Shown here: positions 32,660 to 42,827 of the stretch, in pieces
Layout: each line of letters opens with the position of its first letter
Numbering within the stretch: position 1 is the stretch's first letter
Assembly (NCBI GenBank): GCA_021151605.1
Contig: JAGKWZ010000016.1
Span: forward strand, 58,036 to 122,035
Length of the DNA stretch: 64,000 nucleotides
Origin: Verrucomicrobiaceae bacterium
GTDB lineage: Bacteria > Verrucomicrobiota > Verrucomicrobiia > Verrucomicrobiales > Verrucomicrobiaceae
Direction: 5' to 3'
The notes under the pieces: generated by a model
Told to the model about the DNA's origin: nothing
Seen by the model: the letters and a program-made list of their open reading frames with translations, nothing else
Database searches by the model: none
Program-made: the position numbers and the translations under genes

Positions 32660-35600
32660 ATGGCAGACAACTTCGTCCATCTTCACGTCCATTCCGATTA
32701 CTCCCTTCTCGACGGAGCATGCCGGATTGACGACCTCGTGAAGAGGACGCAGAAGCTGAAAATGCCCGCTGTGGCCATCACGGACCATGGCAATCTCTAC
32801 GGGGCCATCGACTTCTACATGTCGGCCCTGAAGACGAAGCCGAAGCTGAAAAAGGGCGAGGAAGCCACCGCCGAGCAGCTTGAGAAAATCGTGAAGCCCA
32901 TCCTTGGCTGCGAGGTCTATCTCGCGCCGGGTTCCATGCGGGAAATGAAGGAGATCACGGGGCGGAAACGCTCCTCCCACCTCACGCTACTGGCTGAAAA
33001 CAACGAGGGCTACGAAAACCTCTCCAAGATCGTCACGGAGGCGCATCTCTTCGGAAACTGGCATGAGCCGCGCATGGACAAGGACCTCCTGCGCCAGCAC
33101 AGCAAGGGCCTCATCTGCCTGAGCGGTGACATCAATGGCGAGATCAATCAGCTCCTGCTCACCGACCGACCTGATGAAGCCGAGCGGAGTCTGCGCGAGT
33201 TCGTGGACATCTTCGGGAAGGACAATTTCTATCTCGAGCTGCAAAACCACGGCATGGAGCAGCAGCGCACCGTGACGCGGCAGCTCCTCGAATGGAGCAA
33301 AAGCTACGGGCTGAAGACCGTCGCCACGAACGACGTGCATTTCATGAACCGCGAGGATCATGAGAGCCACGACCTGCTCATCTGCATCGGCACTGGTGCC
33401 AGCGTGCATGACCAGAACCGCGTCACCTACTCACCCGAGGTGTATTTCAAAACGGCTGAGGAGATGCGCGCCCTCTTCGCCGAGCTTCCCGAGGCCTGCG
33501 ATGCCACGCTGGAAATCGCCGAAAAGTGCAATCTGAACATCCGGCTCGACTCCACGAGCATCGACCGCTACCCGCTCTACAATCCCGAAGACGGCAGCGA
33601 CCGCACCGGCTACCTGCGCCATCTTTGTGAGGAAGGCCTCATCAAGCGCTACGGCCGTGACCGAGCCCTGAATGACGAAGAGCTGCGCAAGCGCATGGAC
33701 TACGAGCTGGCGCTGCTGAATGAAAAGAACTTCACCAGCTACTTCCTCATCGTCTGGGATTTCATCAACTGGGCCAAAGAACACGGCATCCCCGTCGGCC
33801 CAGGTCGTGGATCGGCGGCGGGTTCGCTCGTCGCCTACGTGCTGGAGATCACGGACATCGACCCCCTGCGCTTTGAGCTGGTGTTTGAGCGATTCCTGAA
33901 TCCCGAGCGCGTCAGCCCTCCCGATATCGACATCGACTTCTGCCAGACCCGACGTCCCGAGGTCATCGAGTATGTACGGCAAAAGTATGGCGAGCTGAGT
34001 GTCAGCCATATCATCACCTTCGGCACCATGGGTGCGAAGAGTGTGATCCGTGACGTGGGCCGCGTGCTGGGCTGGGGTTACAATGACGCGGATCGTCTCT
34101 CGAAGATGATCCCCGACGAGCTGAACATCGACCTCAAGGACGCCGTCGAGAAGAATCCCGAGCTCAAAAAGCTCATTGAGGACGACAGCGGCACGCAGGA
34201 ACTCTGGCGGCACGCCACCTTCCTGGAAGGCTGCACACGCGGCACCGGCATCCATGCGGCGGGCATCGTCATCGGTGACAAGCCGCTCTCCACCTTCATC
34301 GCCCTCACGCGCGGCAAGGAAGAGGAAATCGTCACCCAGTTCGCGATGAAGCCGCTCACCGAGCTGGGCATGTTGAAGATGGACTTCCTCGGCTTGAAGA
34401 CGCTCACCGTCATTCACGAGGCTGAATATTGGATTCAAAAGCGCGTTTACGGTTTCCGATCCTCCGAGGCACCACTCGATGACATAAAGACTTTCGAGAT
34501 GATCCAGCGCGGTGAGACAGTCGCCGTCTTCCAGATGGAGTCTGGTGGCATGGTCAATACCTGCAAACAGCTCGGCCCGGACAAGATCGAAGAAATCATC
34601 GCTATCCTGGCCCTGTATCGTCCGGGGCCGATGCAGTTCATCCCGGACTACATCAACCGTAAAAAAGGCCTGGAGAAGGTGGAGTATCCGCACCCGCTGC
34701 TGGAAAAGATCGCCAAGGAAACCTACGGCATTTTGGTCTATCAGGAGCAGGTGCAGCAGGCCGCGAACTTGCTCGCCGGATTCAGCCTCGGTCAGGCGGA
34801 TTTGCTCCGCCGAGCGATGGGGAAAAAGGACATGCAGGAGATGGCGAAGCAGCGCCTCGTCTTCGTGGAGGGCTGCGAAAAGACCAACGGCATCGGCTCC
34901 AAACAGGCGAATGAGATCTTCGACTTGCTGGAGAAGTTCGCCCAATACGGCTTCAACAAATCCCACTCCGCCGCCTACGGGATCGTCACCTACCGCACCG
35001 CCTATCTGAAGGCGAATTTCCCGGTCGAGTTCATGACCGGCGTGCTCAGTCTGGAGGTCAGCAACACCGAGAAGATCGCCAACTTTGTCAGCGAATGCCA
35101 GCGCATGGGCATCACCATCCTGCCGCCGGACGTGAATAAGAGCCTGCTCGTCTTTGCCCCCGAACGCACCAAGGACGCCGAGACTCCCGAAGGCGTGCCG
35201 AACGCCATCCGCTTCGGGCTCGCTGCCATCAAGAATGTGGGTGAGGCCGCCATGGCCGCCGCCATCGAAGAGCGGAAAAAGGGAACCTTCAAGAGCCTCG
35301 AAGACTTCTGCTCACGCATCGATACCAAGTCCGTGAACAAGAAGACCCTGGAGTCTCTCGTGAAGGCCGGTGCCTTCGACTTTACCAAGGAAGATCGCGC
35401 CGTCCTGTTCTCCAGGATCGATCAGGCGCTCTCCAGCGCCGCATCGATGCAAAAGGACCTCAAGTCAGGACAGGGCGGCCTGTTTGATGCCTTCGAGATG
35501 GCACCCAAGAGGCGCGGCGGAACCAAAACCCAGGAGGTCACGGTCACTCCCTGGACCGCCTCGGAAATCTTGGACAACGAAAAAGAGCTGCTGGGCTTTT

Positions 35601-36235
35601 ATGTCAGCGGTCACCCGCTTGATTCCTTCCGCGGCCACTTCGACTCCACGAAAATCACCAAGATCATCGCCATCAACGAGGTCGATACCGCGCAGAAACC
35701 GCAGACCATCTTCCTCGTCGGTATCATCAATACCTGTGCCGTGAAGTATTCGAAGAAGGACAACCGCCCCTTCGCCACCTTCACCTTCGAAGACTTCACC
35801 GGCCAGATCGAGATGATGGCCTGGAGCGAGGAATACGAAAAGTTTAAAGACCTGCTCCAGCCCGGCAAAGTGCTCGGCCTCCGCTGCCGCTGCATGAAGG
35901 ACCAGCGCACCGAGGGAAATCGCGTCACCATGAGTGACGCCAAGGAACTCCAGCCGAAGAAGGCACGGAACCCGAACGCCGCCACCAGCGTCGTCGAAAA
36001 GCCGGTGGCACCGCCCGCCCCGCCGAAACCGCTTCTCCTCCGGCTCGACAGCAAGCGCCACAGCCAGATCGACCTCGACCGCATCCACGAAGTCCTCATC
36101 AACCACCCCGGTGACCTACCCGTGATCTTTGAGTTCGCCTACAACGGCGGCAGCAAAGTCAGGCTCGAGGCCGGTGAAGAGTTCCGCATCTGCCAGACCA
36201 AGGACCTCATCCAGCAGCTCATGATCTGGATGTAG
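32660..36235 (+). CDS. dnaE: DNA polymerase III alpha subunit
   Basis: A 1191-residue replicative polymerase. The N-terminal PHP domain (VHLHVHSDYSLLDGA, ITDHGN) is followed by the catalytic palm with the Asp triad region in PPDIDIDFCQTRR, the GPGRGSAAGSLVAYVL motif, FNKSHSAAYG, and the C-terminal OB fold with beta-binding region. ATG at 32660 begins MADNFVHLHVHSD; a TTG upstream at 32621 is not needed. It acts in the Pol III holoenzyme during chromosome replication. Length is that of DnaE1. Confidence 0.97.
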   Translation: MADNFVHLHVHSDYSLLDGACRIDDLVKRTQKLKMPAVAITDHGNLYGAIDFYMSALKTKPKLKKGEEATAEQLEKIVKPILGCEVYLAPGSMREMKEITGRKRSSHLTLLAENNEGYENLSKIVTEAHLFGNWHEPRMDKDLLRQHSKGLICLSGDINGEINQLLLTDRPDEAERSLREFVDIFGKDNFYLELQNHGMEQQRTVTRQLLEWSKSYGLKTVATNDVHFMNREDHESHDLLICIGTGASVHDQNRVTYSPEVYFKTAEEMRALFAELPEACDATLEIAEKCNLNIRLDSTSIDRYPLYNPEDGSDRTGYLRHLCEEGLIKRYGRDRALNDEELRKRMDYELALLNEKNFTSYFLIVWDFINWAKEHGIPVGPGRGSAAGSLVAYVLEITDIDPLRFELVFERFLNPERVSPPDIDIDFCQTRRPEVIEYVRQKYGELSVSHIITFGTMGAKSVIRDVGRVLGWGYNDADRLSKMIPDELNIDLKDAVEKNPELKKLIEDDSGTQELWRHATFLEGCTRGTGIHAAGIVIGDKPLSTFIALTRGKEEEIVTQFAMKPLTELGMLKMDFLGLKTLTVIHEAEYWIQKRVYGFRSSEAPLDDIKTFEMIQRGETVAVFQMESGGMVNTCKQLGPDKIEEIIAILALYRPGPMQFIPDYINRKKGLEKVEYPHPLLEKIAKETYGILVYQEQVQQAANLLAGFSLGQADLLRRAMGKKDMQEMAKQRLVFVEGCEKTNGIGSKQANEIFDLLEKFAQYGFNKSHSAAYGIVTYRTAYLKANFPVEFMTGVLSLEVSNTEKIANFVSECQRMGITILPPDVNKSLLVFAPERTKDAETPEGVPNAIRFGLAAIKNVGEAAMAAAIEERKKGTFKSLEDFCSRIDTKSVNKKTLESLVKAGAFDFTKEDRAVLFSRIDQALSSAASMQKDLKSGQGGLFDAFEMAPKRRGGTKTQEVTVTPWTASEILDNEKELLGFYVSGHPLDSFRGHFDSTKITKIIAINEVDTAQKPQTIFLVGIINTCAVKYSKKDNRPFATFTFEDFTGQIEMMAWSEEYEKFKDLLQPGKVLGLRCRCMKDQRTEGNRVTMSDAKELQPKKARNPNAATSVVEKPVAPPAPPKPLLLRLDSKRHSQIDLDRIHEVLINHPGDLPVIFEFAYNGGSKVRLEAGEEFRICQTKDLIQQLMIWM

Positions 36236-36301
36236 CGCCGCCTGGAGAAGAGAAATCCGGGGTTGCAGATGGCGGCCAGATTTGATTGAGAAGCAGGTGC
36301 C

Positions 36302-37240
36302 ATGAAACCGCTGAGATTTCTTTTCCTCGTCTGCCTGTTCCTCGCCAGCTGCGTCAGCTCACGCGTCAAAGTCGCCAAAGAGGCAGTTTCCCGGCAGCGC
36401 CAATGGGCCGAGATCTGCCGGGAGTCCGCCATGCTTTCCTACGCTGTCTATCATCCCGCCGGAGCCAAGCCCGCGGATAAGAACCAGGAAGTGGCAGAGC
36501 ATGCGCTGGCCACCCATTTCCGATCCGAACTGATGAAGGAGGGCTGGCAGTGCGTGCTGGCACACGGCGAAAACCGAGACAGAGACGGTGTCCACCCAGG
36601 CAAGTGGGTGGATGGGCAGGGCCTTTATTTTGAGATCTGGACGAACCGCCGCTCCAAGCCCGTGCAGCACATCATCGCCTTTCGTGGAACCAATTTCGGA
36701 CAGCTCAGCGATTGGGCGAGCAACTTCCGCTGGTTCCGGCGGATCAACACCCTGCGGAAACCTGACCAATACGACACCGCCCGTGATCTATGCCGGGAAT
36801 GGCTGGAGAAAAACGTGCCGCCGGGCCATCCCGACCGCATCGTCACCACCGGGCACTCCCTGGGTGGCGGGCTGGCTCAATACATCTTCTACTCCAGCGC
36901 GCCCCGAGCAGATCAGGCGATCGTGTTCGACCCCTCTCCGGTCACGGGTTTCCATGACAAGGAGATCAAAGACGGCGCCCTGGCTGCCAAGGAGATGGAA
37001 TACCGCCCAAGCTTCGCTGCATACCGCATCATCAGAGCCTACGAAGACGGCGAGATCCTCCAATACGTCCGCAATGCCCTCGATCCACTGGTGCCCGATG
37101 AGCCATTGATCCGGCACATCGAATTCAAATCCAAGCACCGCAGCAACACCATCTCGCAACACTCCATGAGCATGCTCGCCTGCACGATCCTCGAGCTCAC
37201 AGGCCGACCGCAATCTCAGTTCGTGAGGGAGTGGCGCTGA
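36302..37240 (+). CDS. Lipoprotein with class 3 lipase-like alpha/beta-hydrolase domain
   Basis: A 312-residue protein with a lipoprotein signal (MKPLRFLFLVCLFLASC, Cys at 17). The alpha/beta hydrolase core shows IIAFRGTNFGQLSDWASN (oxyanion strand) and the nucleophile elbow TTGHSLGGGLAQY near residue 182, then an Asp in FDPSPVTGF and a His near the end (SQHSM), fitting a Ser-Asp-His triad. It resembles DUF2974 or fungal-lipase-like proteins, so an envelope esterase or lipase is likely. It follows dnaE by 66 bp and precedes an MMPL exporter by 57 bp. Confidence 0.85.
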   Translation: MKPLRFLFLVCLFLASCVSSRVKVAKEAVSRQRQWAEICRESAMLSYAVYHPAGAKPADKNQEVAEHALATHFRSELMKEGWQCVLAHGENRDRDGVHPGKWVDGQGLYFEIWTNRRSKPVQHIIAFRGTNFGQLSDWASNFRWFRRINTLRKPDQYDTARDLCREWLEKNVPPGHPDRIVTTGHSLGGGLAQYIFYSSAPRADQAIVFDPSPVTGFHDKEIKDGALAAKEMEYRPSFAAYRIIRAYEDGEILQYVRNALDPLVPDEPLIRHIEFKSKHRSNTISQHSMSMLACTILELTGRPQSQFVREWR

Positions 37241-37297
37241 GTCGGAGCCTTTTCCGGCTTGCTTGCCAGGCGCGCACCCGCCACCCATCGCACCTTC

Positions 37298-39676
37298 ATG
37301 AAAAAATCCTGGCTCGTCGCGCTCGTCCTTTTGCCTCTCGTCGTCATCGGACTAGCGCGGCTGCGGCTGGAGACGGACATTTTAGCCACACTGCCGGGCG
37401 ATGTGCCGGAGGTGCTGGCGCTGAAGCTGCTGCGGGATGGGTTTGCGGGCGGCAGTGATCTCGTGATCGCCCTGGAGGCGGAGGATGAGGCGACTTCGGA
37501 GGAACTGACCACCGCTCTGGCGGAGCGTCTGCAAAAGCGCACGGATCTGGTGAAGGAGGTGCGCTGGGCGCAGCCGATGGAGGCGCAGGCGCAATCGGGT
37601 GCGGCGCTGCTAGCTTGGTCGCTGCAAAACACGGAACCGGCGAAGCTGCGCGCCGTGCAGGCGCGGCTGGAAGGCGATGGCGCGAAGGCTCAGCTCCAAA
37701 AAGCACTGCAAGCCGTGGCGACTTCGCTCGATGCTGAGCGTGTGCAGCGGGCTTCGTATGATCCACTCGGGCTCCTGGAAAGTCTCGACACCTCCGCAGC
37801 AGGCGCGCTGGAGGGATCGCTCTTCGGCCTCGTCTCGGAAGACGGTGCCTTCCGTGCGCTGATGGTCACGCCAGCGACCAGCGTGGGCAATTACAAGGTC
37901 GCCGGAGCCTGGCTGGAGAAGATCAAAGCCGAGGTCTCGCTGGTGACGAAGGATCAAACCGCCACCGTCCGCTACACGGGCGAGCCTGCCTTTCAGGCCG
38001 AGATCGGCGCGGGGATCGAGAAGGACATGTCGAGCACCATTGGCATGACGGAGGTCTTCATCGCGCTGCTGTTCTGGATCATGTTTCGGCGCTTGAAGCC
38101 GCTGCTATGGATTCAGGGTCTCGTGGCGTTGAGCATGGTGCTCACGCTCGGCTTTGGCGGGCTCATCGTGGGGAAGCTCAGCATCATGTCCCTCGGCTTC
38201 GCGGCCATCGTGCTTGGGATTATCATCGACTACGCCGTGCTCATCATCCAGGAGGCGCGGCAGCATCCGCAACTCGATGCCAGCGCTTTGAGAAAGCTCG
38301 CCGCGCCGGGAATCGCCGCCGGTGCCTGCACCACGGCGGTGGTGTTTCTCTCGCTGCTTTTCAGCGGCCTGCCCGGCATGGCGGAAATGGGTCTGCTGGT
38401 GGCGATTGGTGTCATCGCTGGCTTGGGCGTGATGGTCTTCTTTGTGCCCAAACTGGCCGCTGGGAAGCAGCTCGAACAAGCCGTGACCTCCGCGCCTGCC
38501 TGGCATTCCAATCGAGGACTCGCCGTGGCCGGGACAGCAGTGCTCGTGCTCGGCATCGCGGGGATTCTTTCCCTCAAAGGTCTGCCTGCTTTCCAATCCA
38601 GCGCCGAGGCCCTCCGCCCAACCAAGAGCGAGTCGATGGACACTTTCCAGTGGGTGCAGGAGCGGCTCGGTCGTGACAACGAAGCCAGCCTTCCTGTGCT
38701 CATCACCGGCCCTGCAGCCGACCTGCGCGAACGAACTCAGGCGCTGAGCACAAAGCTCGATGGAGCCGTGAAGTCCGGCACCCTCGTCCGCCACATGCTA
38801 CCCACCATGCTCGTGAGCGATCCCGAGGCTCAGACGGCCAATCGCGCCTTCATCGACTGGCTTCAGCGCGAGCAACCGAGGCTGGAAAAAGAGATCGACG
38901 CCGCCGGTTTCACCGATGCAGCCATGGGCCTGCTACGAGGCGTCTGCGGCGTGTGGAAACAAGGCGACACCGAAGCTGCCGCCGCCTCCATTTTAAATCG
39001 TGTGCTCGCCACCGGCACGCGTGCCGAGGCCGCAGGCATGAAGCCGGGGGAAGGCATCGTGCTCGCCTCCGTGAGTGTGCCCGGAAAACCCGGCCTGCCG
39101 GACCGGGCCAAGCTCGCCGAACTTCAAAAGCTCCTCACGCCCGACACCGGTGCCTGGGTGGCTGGGTGGGAGACCCTCGGCGGTGCGCTTTCCACCCTGG
39201 TCCGTGCGGATCTGAACCAGCAGATGATCCCCATCGTCGGCCTGATCGCGCTGACGCTCTTCATCACCTTCCGTCGGTGGCGGGATCTGCTGCTCTCCGT
39301 GCTGCTGCTCGCGGGCGGACTCGGCGCTTTGGCCGCCACGATGAGCCTGCTCGGCCTCGGTTGGAATCTCGCCAGCCTTGCCGCCATTCCTCTGCTACTC
39401 GGCACTGGCATCGACTACGGCATCCACATCCTGCTCGCCCTGCAACGTACCGGCAACGACGTCTGCCAAGTGCAGGCCAGCACCGGCCGCGCCGTCTTTT
39501 TCTCCGGCATGACCACCGTGATCGGCTTCTCCAGCCTCTTCTTCGCCGGGAATCGCGGCATCTCCAGCCTCGGTCTCGCCTGCTGCCTCGGCACGCTTTG
39601 GATTCTGATGATTGTGCTCTGGCTGCTGCCGCACTGGCGGGCCTGGATCACGCCGACTGCGCAGCCTACGCGATGA
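37298..39676 (+). CDS. MMPL/RND-family exporter (HpnN-like)
   Basis: A 792-residue integral membrane protein. One N-terminal helix, a large periplasmic loop, five helices (about 250-410), a second loop and five more helices give the duplicated RND layout; typical phrases are GIIIDYAVLI and GTGIDYGIHILLAL, matching the RND helix-4 region. Family members export lipids, hopanoids or glycolipids. The substrate is unknown; the upstream lipase-like lipoprotein hints at envelope lipid handling. The end overlaps the convergent gene at 39666 by 11 bp. Confidence 0.85.
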   Translation: MKKSWLVALVLLPLVVIGLARLRLETDILATLPGDVPEVLALKLLRDGFAGGSDLVIALEAEDEATSEELTTALAERLQKRTDLVKEVRWAQPMEAQAQSGAALLAWSLQNTEPAKLRAVQARLEGDGAKAQLQKALQAVATSLDAERVQRASYDPLGLLESLDTSAAGALEGSLFGLVSEDGAFRALMVTPATSVGNYKVAGAWLEKIKAEVSLVTKDQTATVRYTGEPAFQAEIGAGIEKDMSSTIGMTEVFIALLFWIMFRRLKPLLWIQGLVALSMVLTLGFGGLIVGKLSIMSLGFAAIVLGIIIDYAVLIIQEARQHPQLDASALRKLAAPGIAAGACTTAVVFLSLLFSGLPGMAEMGLLVAIGVIAGLGVMVFFVPKLAAGKQLEQAVTSAPAWHSNRGLAVAGTAVLVLGIAGILSLKGLPAFQSSAEALRPTKSESMDTFQWVQERLGRDNEASLPVLITGPAADLRERTQALSTKLDGAVKSGTLVRHMLPTMLVSDPEAQTANRAFIDWLQREQPRLEKEIDAAGFTDAAMGLLRGVCGVWKQGDTEAAAASILNRVLATGTRAEAAGMKPGEGIVLASVSVPGKPGLPDRAKLAELQKLLTPDTGAWVAGWETLGGALSTLVRADLNQQMIPIVGLIALTLFITFRRWRDLLLSVLLLAGGLGALAATMSLLGLGWNLASLAAIPLLLGTGIDYGIHILLALQRTGNDVCQVQASTGRAVFFSGMTTVIGFSSLFFAGNRGISSLGLACCLGTLWILMIVLWLLPHWRAWITPTAQPTR

Positions 39677-40820
39677 CCTCCTTCACCACATGCCCAGCTG
39701 CCGGGATGACATGGGGAACAAAAGCGCTGTTGCTGTCGATGATATCCGCCTGTGATTCTCGGATGCCAAGAGCCACAGCCTGATCTTTCACCATCCAAAC
39801 ACCGAACTGCGGAGTGAATCCATCGAACCTCGGGCTGGAGACATGCTGCTGATGGATGCAGGCAGCCTGGGCGAAATCTCCGCCGGTCTGCGCGGTGATA
39901 CGGCCTTTCTGGTAGATCGTGATGTTGTGCCCTTCTCTGCCGAAGAAGGGTTTGCTGACAAAGGAGTCGAGCCTGTGAGTTTCGGCGAGATAGCAGGGCA
40001 AAACTGCGGGGTGGTCAGGGAAAAGTTCCCAAAGGAGTGCCAGCAAGGCTTTGGAAACCAACAGATGACTCCAGGCAGGCTCGATAAAAGTACAGCCCGA
40101 TGCGCACAAGTGCTCTCTGAACGGCTCTTCGAGCATCCAAGCCCAAGGGTAGAGCTTGTAACATGCCCTGATGTCTTCCCCATCTCGGTCCACAAAGCGC
40201 TGGCGATTTTTATCCCAGCCGATGCAGTGCAAAGCCTCCAGATGGCAGCTCAGGCCCGCCTCACGAATCACCTTTGCCATATAGCGGATTGAACCCTCGA
40301 TCTCAGGGTGACGCGGACGCCAGGCGCAGTGGACTCTGGAATGGCCGGAGTTCTTCCAGGCCTTCACCAAGGCATGGTGAAGCTCATTGAATTGCCCGGC
40401 TCCCGGCATCAGTTCACGAAGCCAGTCACGCTGGATGATCGCTGTCTCCAAAAGAGTGAGCGCACCATCTGCATTGTATTCCAGTAGCTTCGGCTGGCCG
40501 GACTCATCCATCAGGAAGTCGAAGCGCCCGCAGAGTAGGGGTTCACCTTGCTCAAAGGACTCCTTCAGCAGCGGCACATGCCGTTCTGGAATGCCCACTC
40601 GATCCCACCAGCCGCGCCGCACAACTTCAGCGGCAGCACGAAGCAGCAACTCATGCAATTCTTCCGCTGCAGCTTTTAGGCCAGCGGCTTCATCCTGCGT
40701 GAGTTCATAGTAGGTGTCGTCTTTCCAGCAACGGCCAGTAGGTTCCGTGTGCCAGCGGTATCCTTCGCTCTCGCAGCGGGCCTGCCAGTCGGGCCTTGCT
40801 TCACAGTTCCGTCGCTTCAT
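39666..40820 (-). CDS. Glutathionylspermidine synthase-like protein (ATP-grasp)
   Basis: A 384-residue protein resembling the synthetase half of glutathionylspermidine synthase (GspS). It has LCGRFDFLMDESGQPKLLEYNADG (the ATP-grasp start), IEPAWSHLLVSKALLALLWELFPDHP and FVSKPFFGREGHNI with conserved Lys, Arg and Glu. In E. coli GspS joins glutathione and spermidine; stand-alone members have unknown substrates. The preceding small membrane protein gene overlaps it as ATGA, so they form a pair. Its last nine residues (GHVVKEVIA) almost equal those of the DUF1501 gene at 41284. Confidence 0.88.
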   Translation of the reverse strand: MKRRNCEARPDWQARCESEGYRWHTEPTGRCWKDDTYYELTQDEAAGLKAAAEELHELLLRAAAEVVRRGWWDRVGIPERHVPLLKESFEQGEPLLCGRFDFLMDESGQPKLLEYNADGALTLLETAIIQRDWLRELMPGAGQFNELHHALVKAWKNSGHSRVHCAWRPRHPEIEGSIRYMAKVIREAGLSCHLEALHCIGWDKNRQRFVDRDGEDIRACYKLYPWAWMLEEPFREHLCASGCTFIEPAWSHLLVSKALLALLWELFPDHPAVLPCYLAETHRLDSFVSKPFFGREGHNITIYQKGRITAQTGGDFAQAACIHQQHVSSPRFDGFTPQFGVWMVKDQAVALGIRESQADIIDSNSAFVPHVIPAAGHVVKEVIA

Positions 40821-41230
40821 GAGCCTTCCTGGCGGTCGGTTGCCCCGCCAAATCCAAAGCGATCTACCCGCCCCCAGAAAAGCTGCATCTTATCAGGGTC
40901 AGCTCTTCGCCACTCAACATTCACTCGCTCGATCTCTGCTGCGGAAGGCATGGTAGGAGTCGTCGGTCGTTGATCAGGCTCCGCATGCCACTCACCCGCC
41001 CAGTAGTATCCACGATCCTCGCGGTATTCATTCCAGGGATGAAGGTGCCACCTATGTGCCGGGGCGTGATAATAGCCCACGCCGAGAATGTGATGGTTGT
41101 TCCGATACTCGACACCTTCTTTGACCGCAGTCTTCCCGGCAAAACGCCGATACTTGCTGTATTCCGAGAATAGGAACATGCCGATCAGGATCGTGACCGG
41201 AAGAACAAACATAAACAATACACCTTCCAT
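40817..41230 (-). CDS. Small membrane protein paired with the glutathionylspermidine synthase-like gene
   Basis: A 137-residue protein with one N-terminal membrane helix (residues about 5-22) and a soluble part rich in Tyr, His, Trp and Arg (VEYRNNHHILGVGYYHAPAH, WHLHPWNEYRE). I do not recognise the family. Its stop overlaps the ATG of the ATP-grasp gene (ATGA), so they are co-translated, and a role in the same modification, perhaps at the membrane, is an inference. ATG at 41230 is used; ATG at 41212 is possible. Confidence 0.65.
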   Translation of the reverse strand: MEGVLFMFVLPVTILIGMFLFSEYSKYRRFAGKTAVKEGVEYRNNHHILGVGYYHAPAHRWHLHPWNEYREDRGYYWAGEWHAEPDQRPTTPTMPSAAEIERVNVEWRRADPDKMQLFWGRVDRFGFGGATDRQEGS

Positions 41231-41283
41231 GACGCATCATGGGGCATCTGGAGTTTTGCGGCCAGAGAAAATAGCACCCTAAA

Positions 41284-42693
41284 TCAAGCGATGATCTCCT
41301 TCACCACATGCCCGGCGATGTCGGTGAGGCGGAAGTCGCGGCCTGCATAGCGGTGGGTAAGGCGCTCGTGATCCATGCCGAGGAGGTGCAGGATGGTGGC
41401 GTGTAGATCGTGGATATGGACTTTGTTTTCCTGGGCGAACCAGCCGTAGTCGTCCGTGGCTCCGTAGGCGAAGCCGGGCTTCACGCCGCCGCCAGCCATC
41501 CACATGGTGAAGCCGTAGGGATTGTGATCGCGACCGTCCTTGCCCTGAGCCGTGGGTGTGCGACCAAACTCGCCACCCCAGATGACTAGGGTGTCATCCA
41601 GCAGGCCACGCGAGCGCAGATCCTTCAGCAGGCCAGCGATGGGCTTGTCCACCTCGGCGGCGTTTTTGCTGTGACCTTTGTAGAGATTGCCGTGCTGATC
41701 CCACTGCACCTCGCTGTCGCTATGCGTCACCTGCACGAAGCGAACTCCTTTTTCCAGGAAGCGCCGCGCCATGAGGCACTGGCGGCCAAAGTTTGCCGTC
41801 ACCGGATTGTCGAGACCGTACATCTTCTGAGTGGCAGCGGTCTCATGCGTGATGTCCTGCACCTCGGGCATCGTGCCTTGCATGCGAAAGGCCAGCTCGA
41901 AGCTGTTGATGCGGCCTTCGAGCGCCAAGTCATCTCCGGCGAGCTTCAGATGCTCCTGATTCGACTCCGCGAGGAAGTCGAGCTGGCGACGCTGCATGGC
42001 CTCGCTCAAGCGCGGATTGCGGATGTGCTTCACGAAGGCCTGACTGGAAGGCACGCTCGCATTGCCGATGGGCGTGCCCTGAGTCCAGGCAGGAAGGAAG
42101 GCCGCGCCCCAGTTGTTCACGCCACCATGAGCGAGCGTGGGGCAGATGGTGATGAAGCCTGGCAGGTCATCATTTTCCGTGCCCAGCCCATACACCACCC
42201 ACGACCCCATGCTCGGACGCACCTGGGTGTCGCTGCCGGTGTGGAGCTTCAGCAAAGCACCGCCATGGGCGGGGTTCGTACCGTGCAGCGACCGCACCAC
42301 GCACAGCTCATCGACACACTGCGCCACATTCGGAAAGAGCTCGCTCACCGGTAGCCCGCTCTGACCATACTGGCGGAATTTCCACGGCGACTTCAGCAGC
42401 TTGCCTGTCGCGGCAAAGGTCACACGAGGAAGCTGAAATGGGTATGGTTTCCCGTCATCTCGCTGAAGCAGCGGCTTAGGATCAAAGGTATCCACATGGG
42501 AAGGGCCACCTTTCATGAAGAGAAAGATCACCCGCTTCGCCTTCGGCGTGAAGTGCGTCTTCTTCGCCAGTAGCGGATTCAGCATCGCCGAGGGTGCTGA
42601 AGAACTCGGCTGAGCCAGCATCGCATTCAAAGCCAGATACCCAAAGCCCCCGGCGGAGCTTTGGAGAAGTTGACGGCGTGAAAACGGAGACAT
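41284..42693 (-). CDS. DUF1501 protein, second copy in the window
   Basis: A 469-residue protein with a Tat-like start (FSRRQLLQSSAGG). Family blocks include FLFMKGGPSHVDTFDPKP near residue 60, CVVRSLHGTNPAHGG near 131, GGEFGRTPTAQGKDGRDH near 370 and the C-terminal RLTDIAGHVVKEIIA. The fold is alkaline phosphatase/sulfatase-like. It shares the domain layout with 5329-6693 but is not a close duplicate. No PSD1 gene is beside it, unlike most family members. ATG at 42693 is used. Confidence 0.9.
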   Translation of the reverse strand: MSPFSRRQLLQSSAGGFGYLALNAMLAQPSSSAPSAMLNPLLAKKTHFTPKAKRVIFLFMKGGPSHVDTFDPKPLLQRDDGKPYPFQLPRVTFAATGKLLKSPWKFRQYGQSGLPVSELFPNVAQCVDELCVVRSLHGTNPAHGGALLKLHTGSDTQVRPSMGSWVVYGLGTENDDLPGFITICPTLAHGGVNNWGAAFLPAWTQGTPIGNASVPSSQAFVKHIRNPRLSEAMQRRQLDFLAESNQEHLKLAGDDLALEGRINSFELAFRMQGTMPEVQDITHETAATQKMYGLDNPVTANFGRQCLMARRFLEKGVRFVQVTHSDSEVQWDQHGNLYKGHSKNAAEVDKPIAGLLKDLRSRGLLDDTLVIWGGEFGRTPTAQGKDGRDHNPYGFTMWMAGGGVKPGFAYGATDDYGWFAQENKVHIHDLHATILHLLGMDHERLTHRYAGRDFRLTDIAGHVVKEIIA

Positions 42694-42827
42694 GCCAGTC
42701 ATACGGCGGATGCGGGGCGGTTTGTAGCAGTCTATGTGATCTCAAGCTCACGAAAGACTGGTTCTCGAAAAGAAGGTCATTTTAAACCACCGAGCGCCTA
42801 GGACCACATGCGGACGCGTGGCAAACC

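Noticed and set aside
33431..34966. 511-codon minus-strand frame within dnaE
   Set aside because: Antisense of the polymerase catalytic domain.
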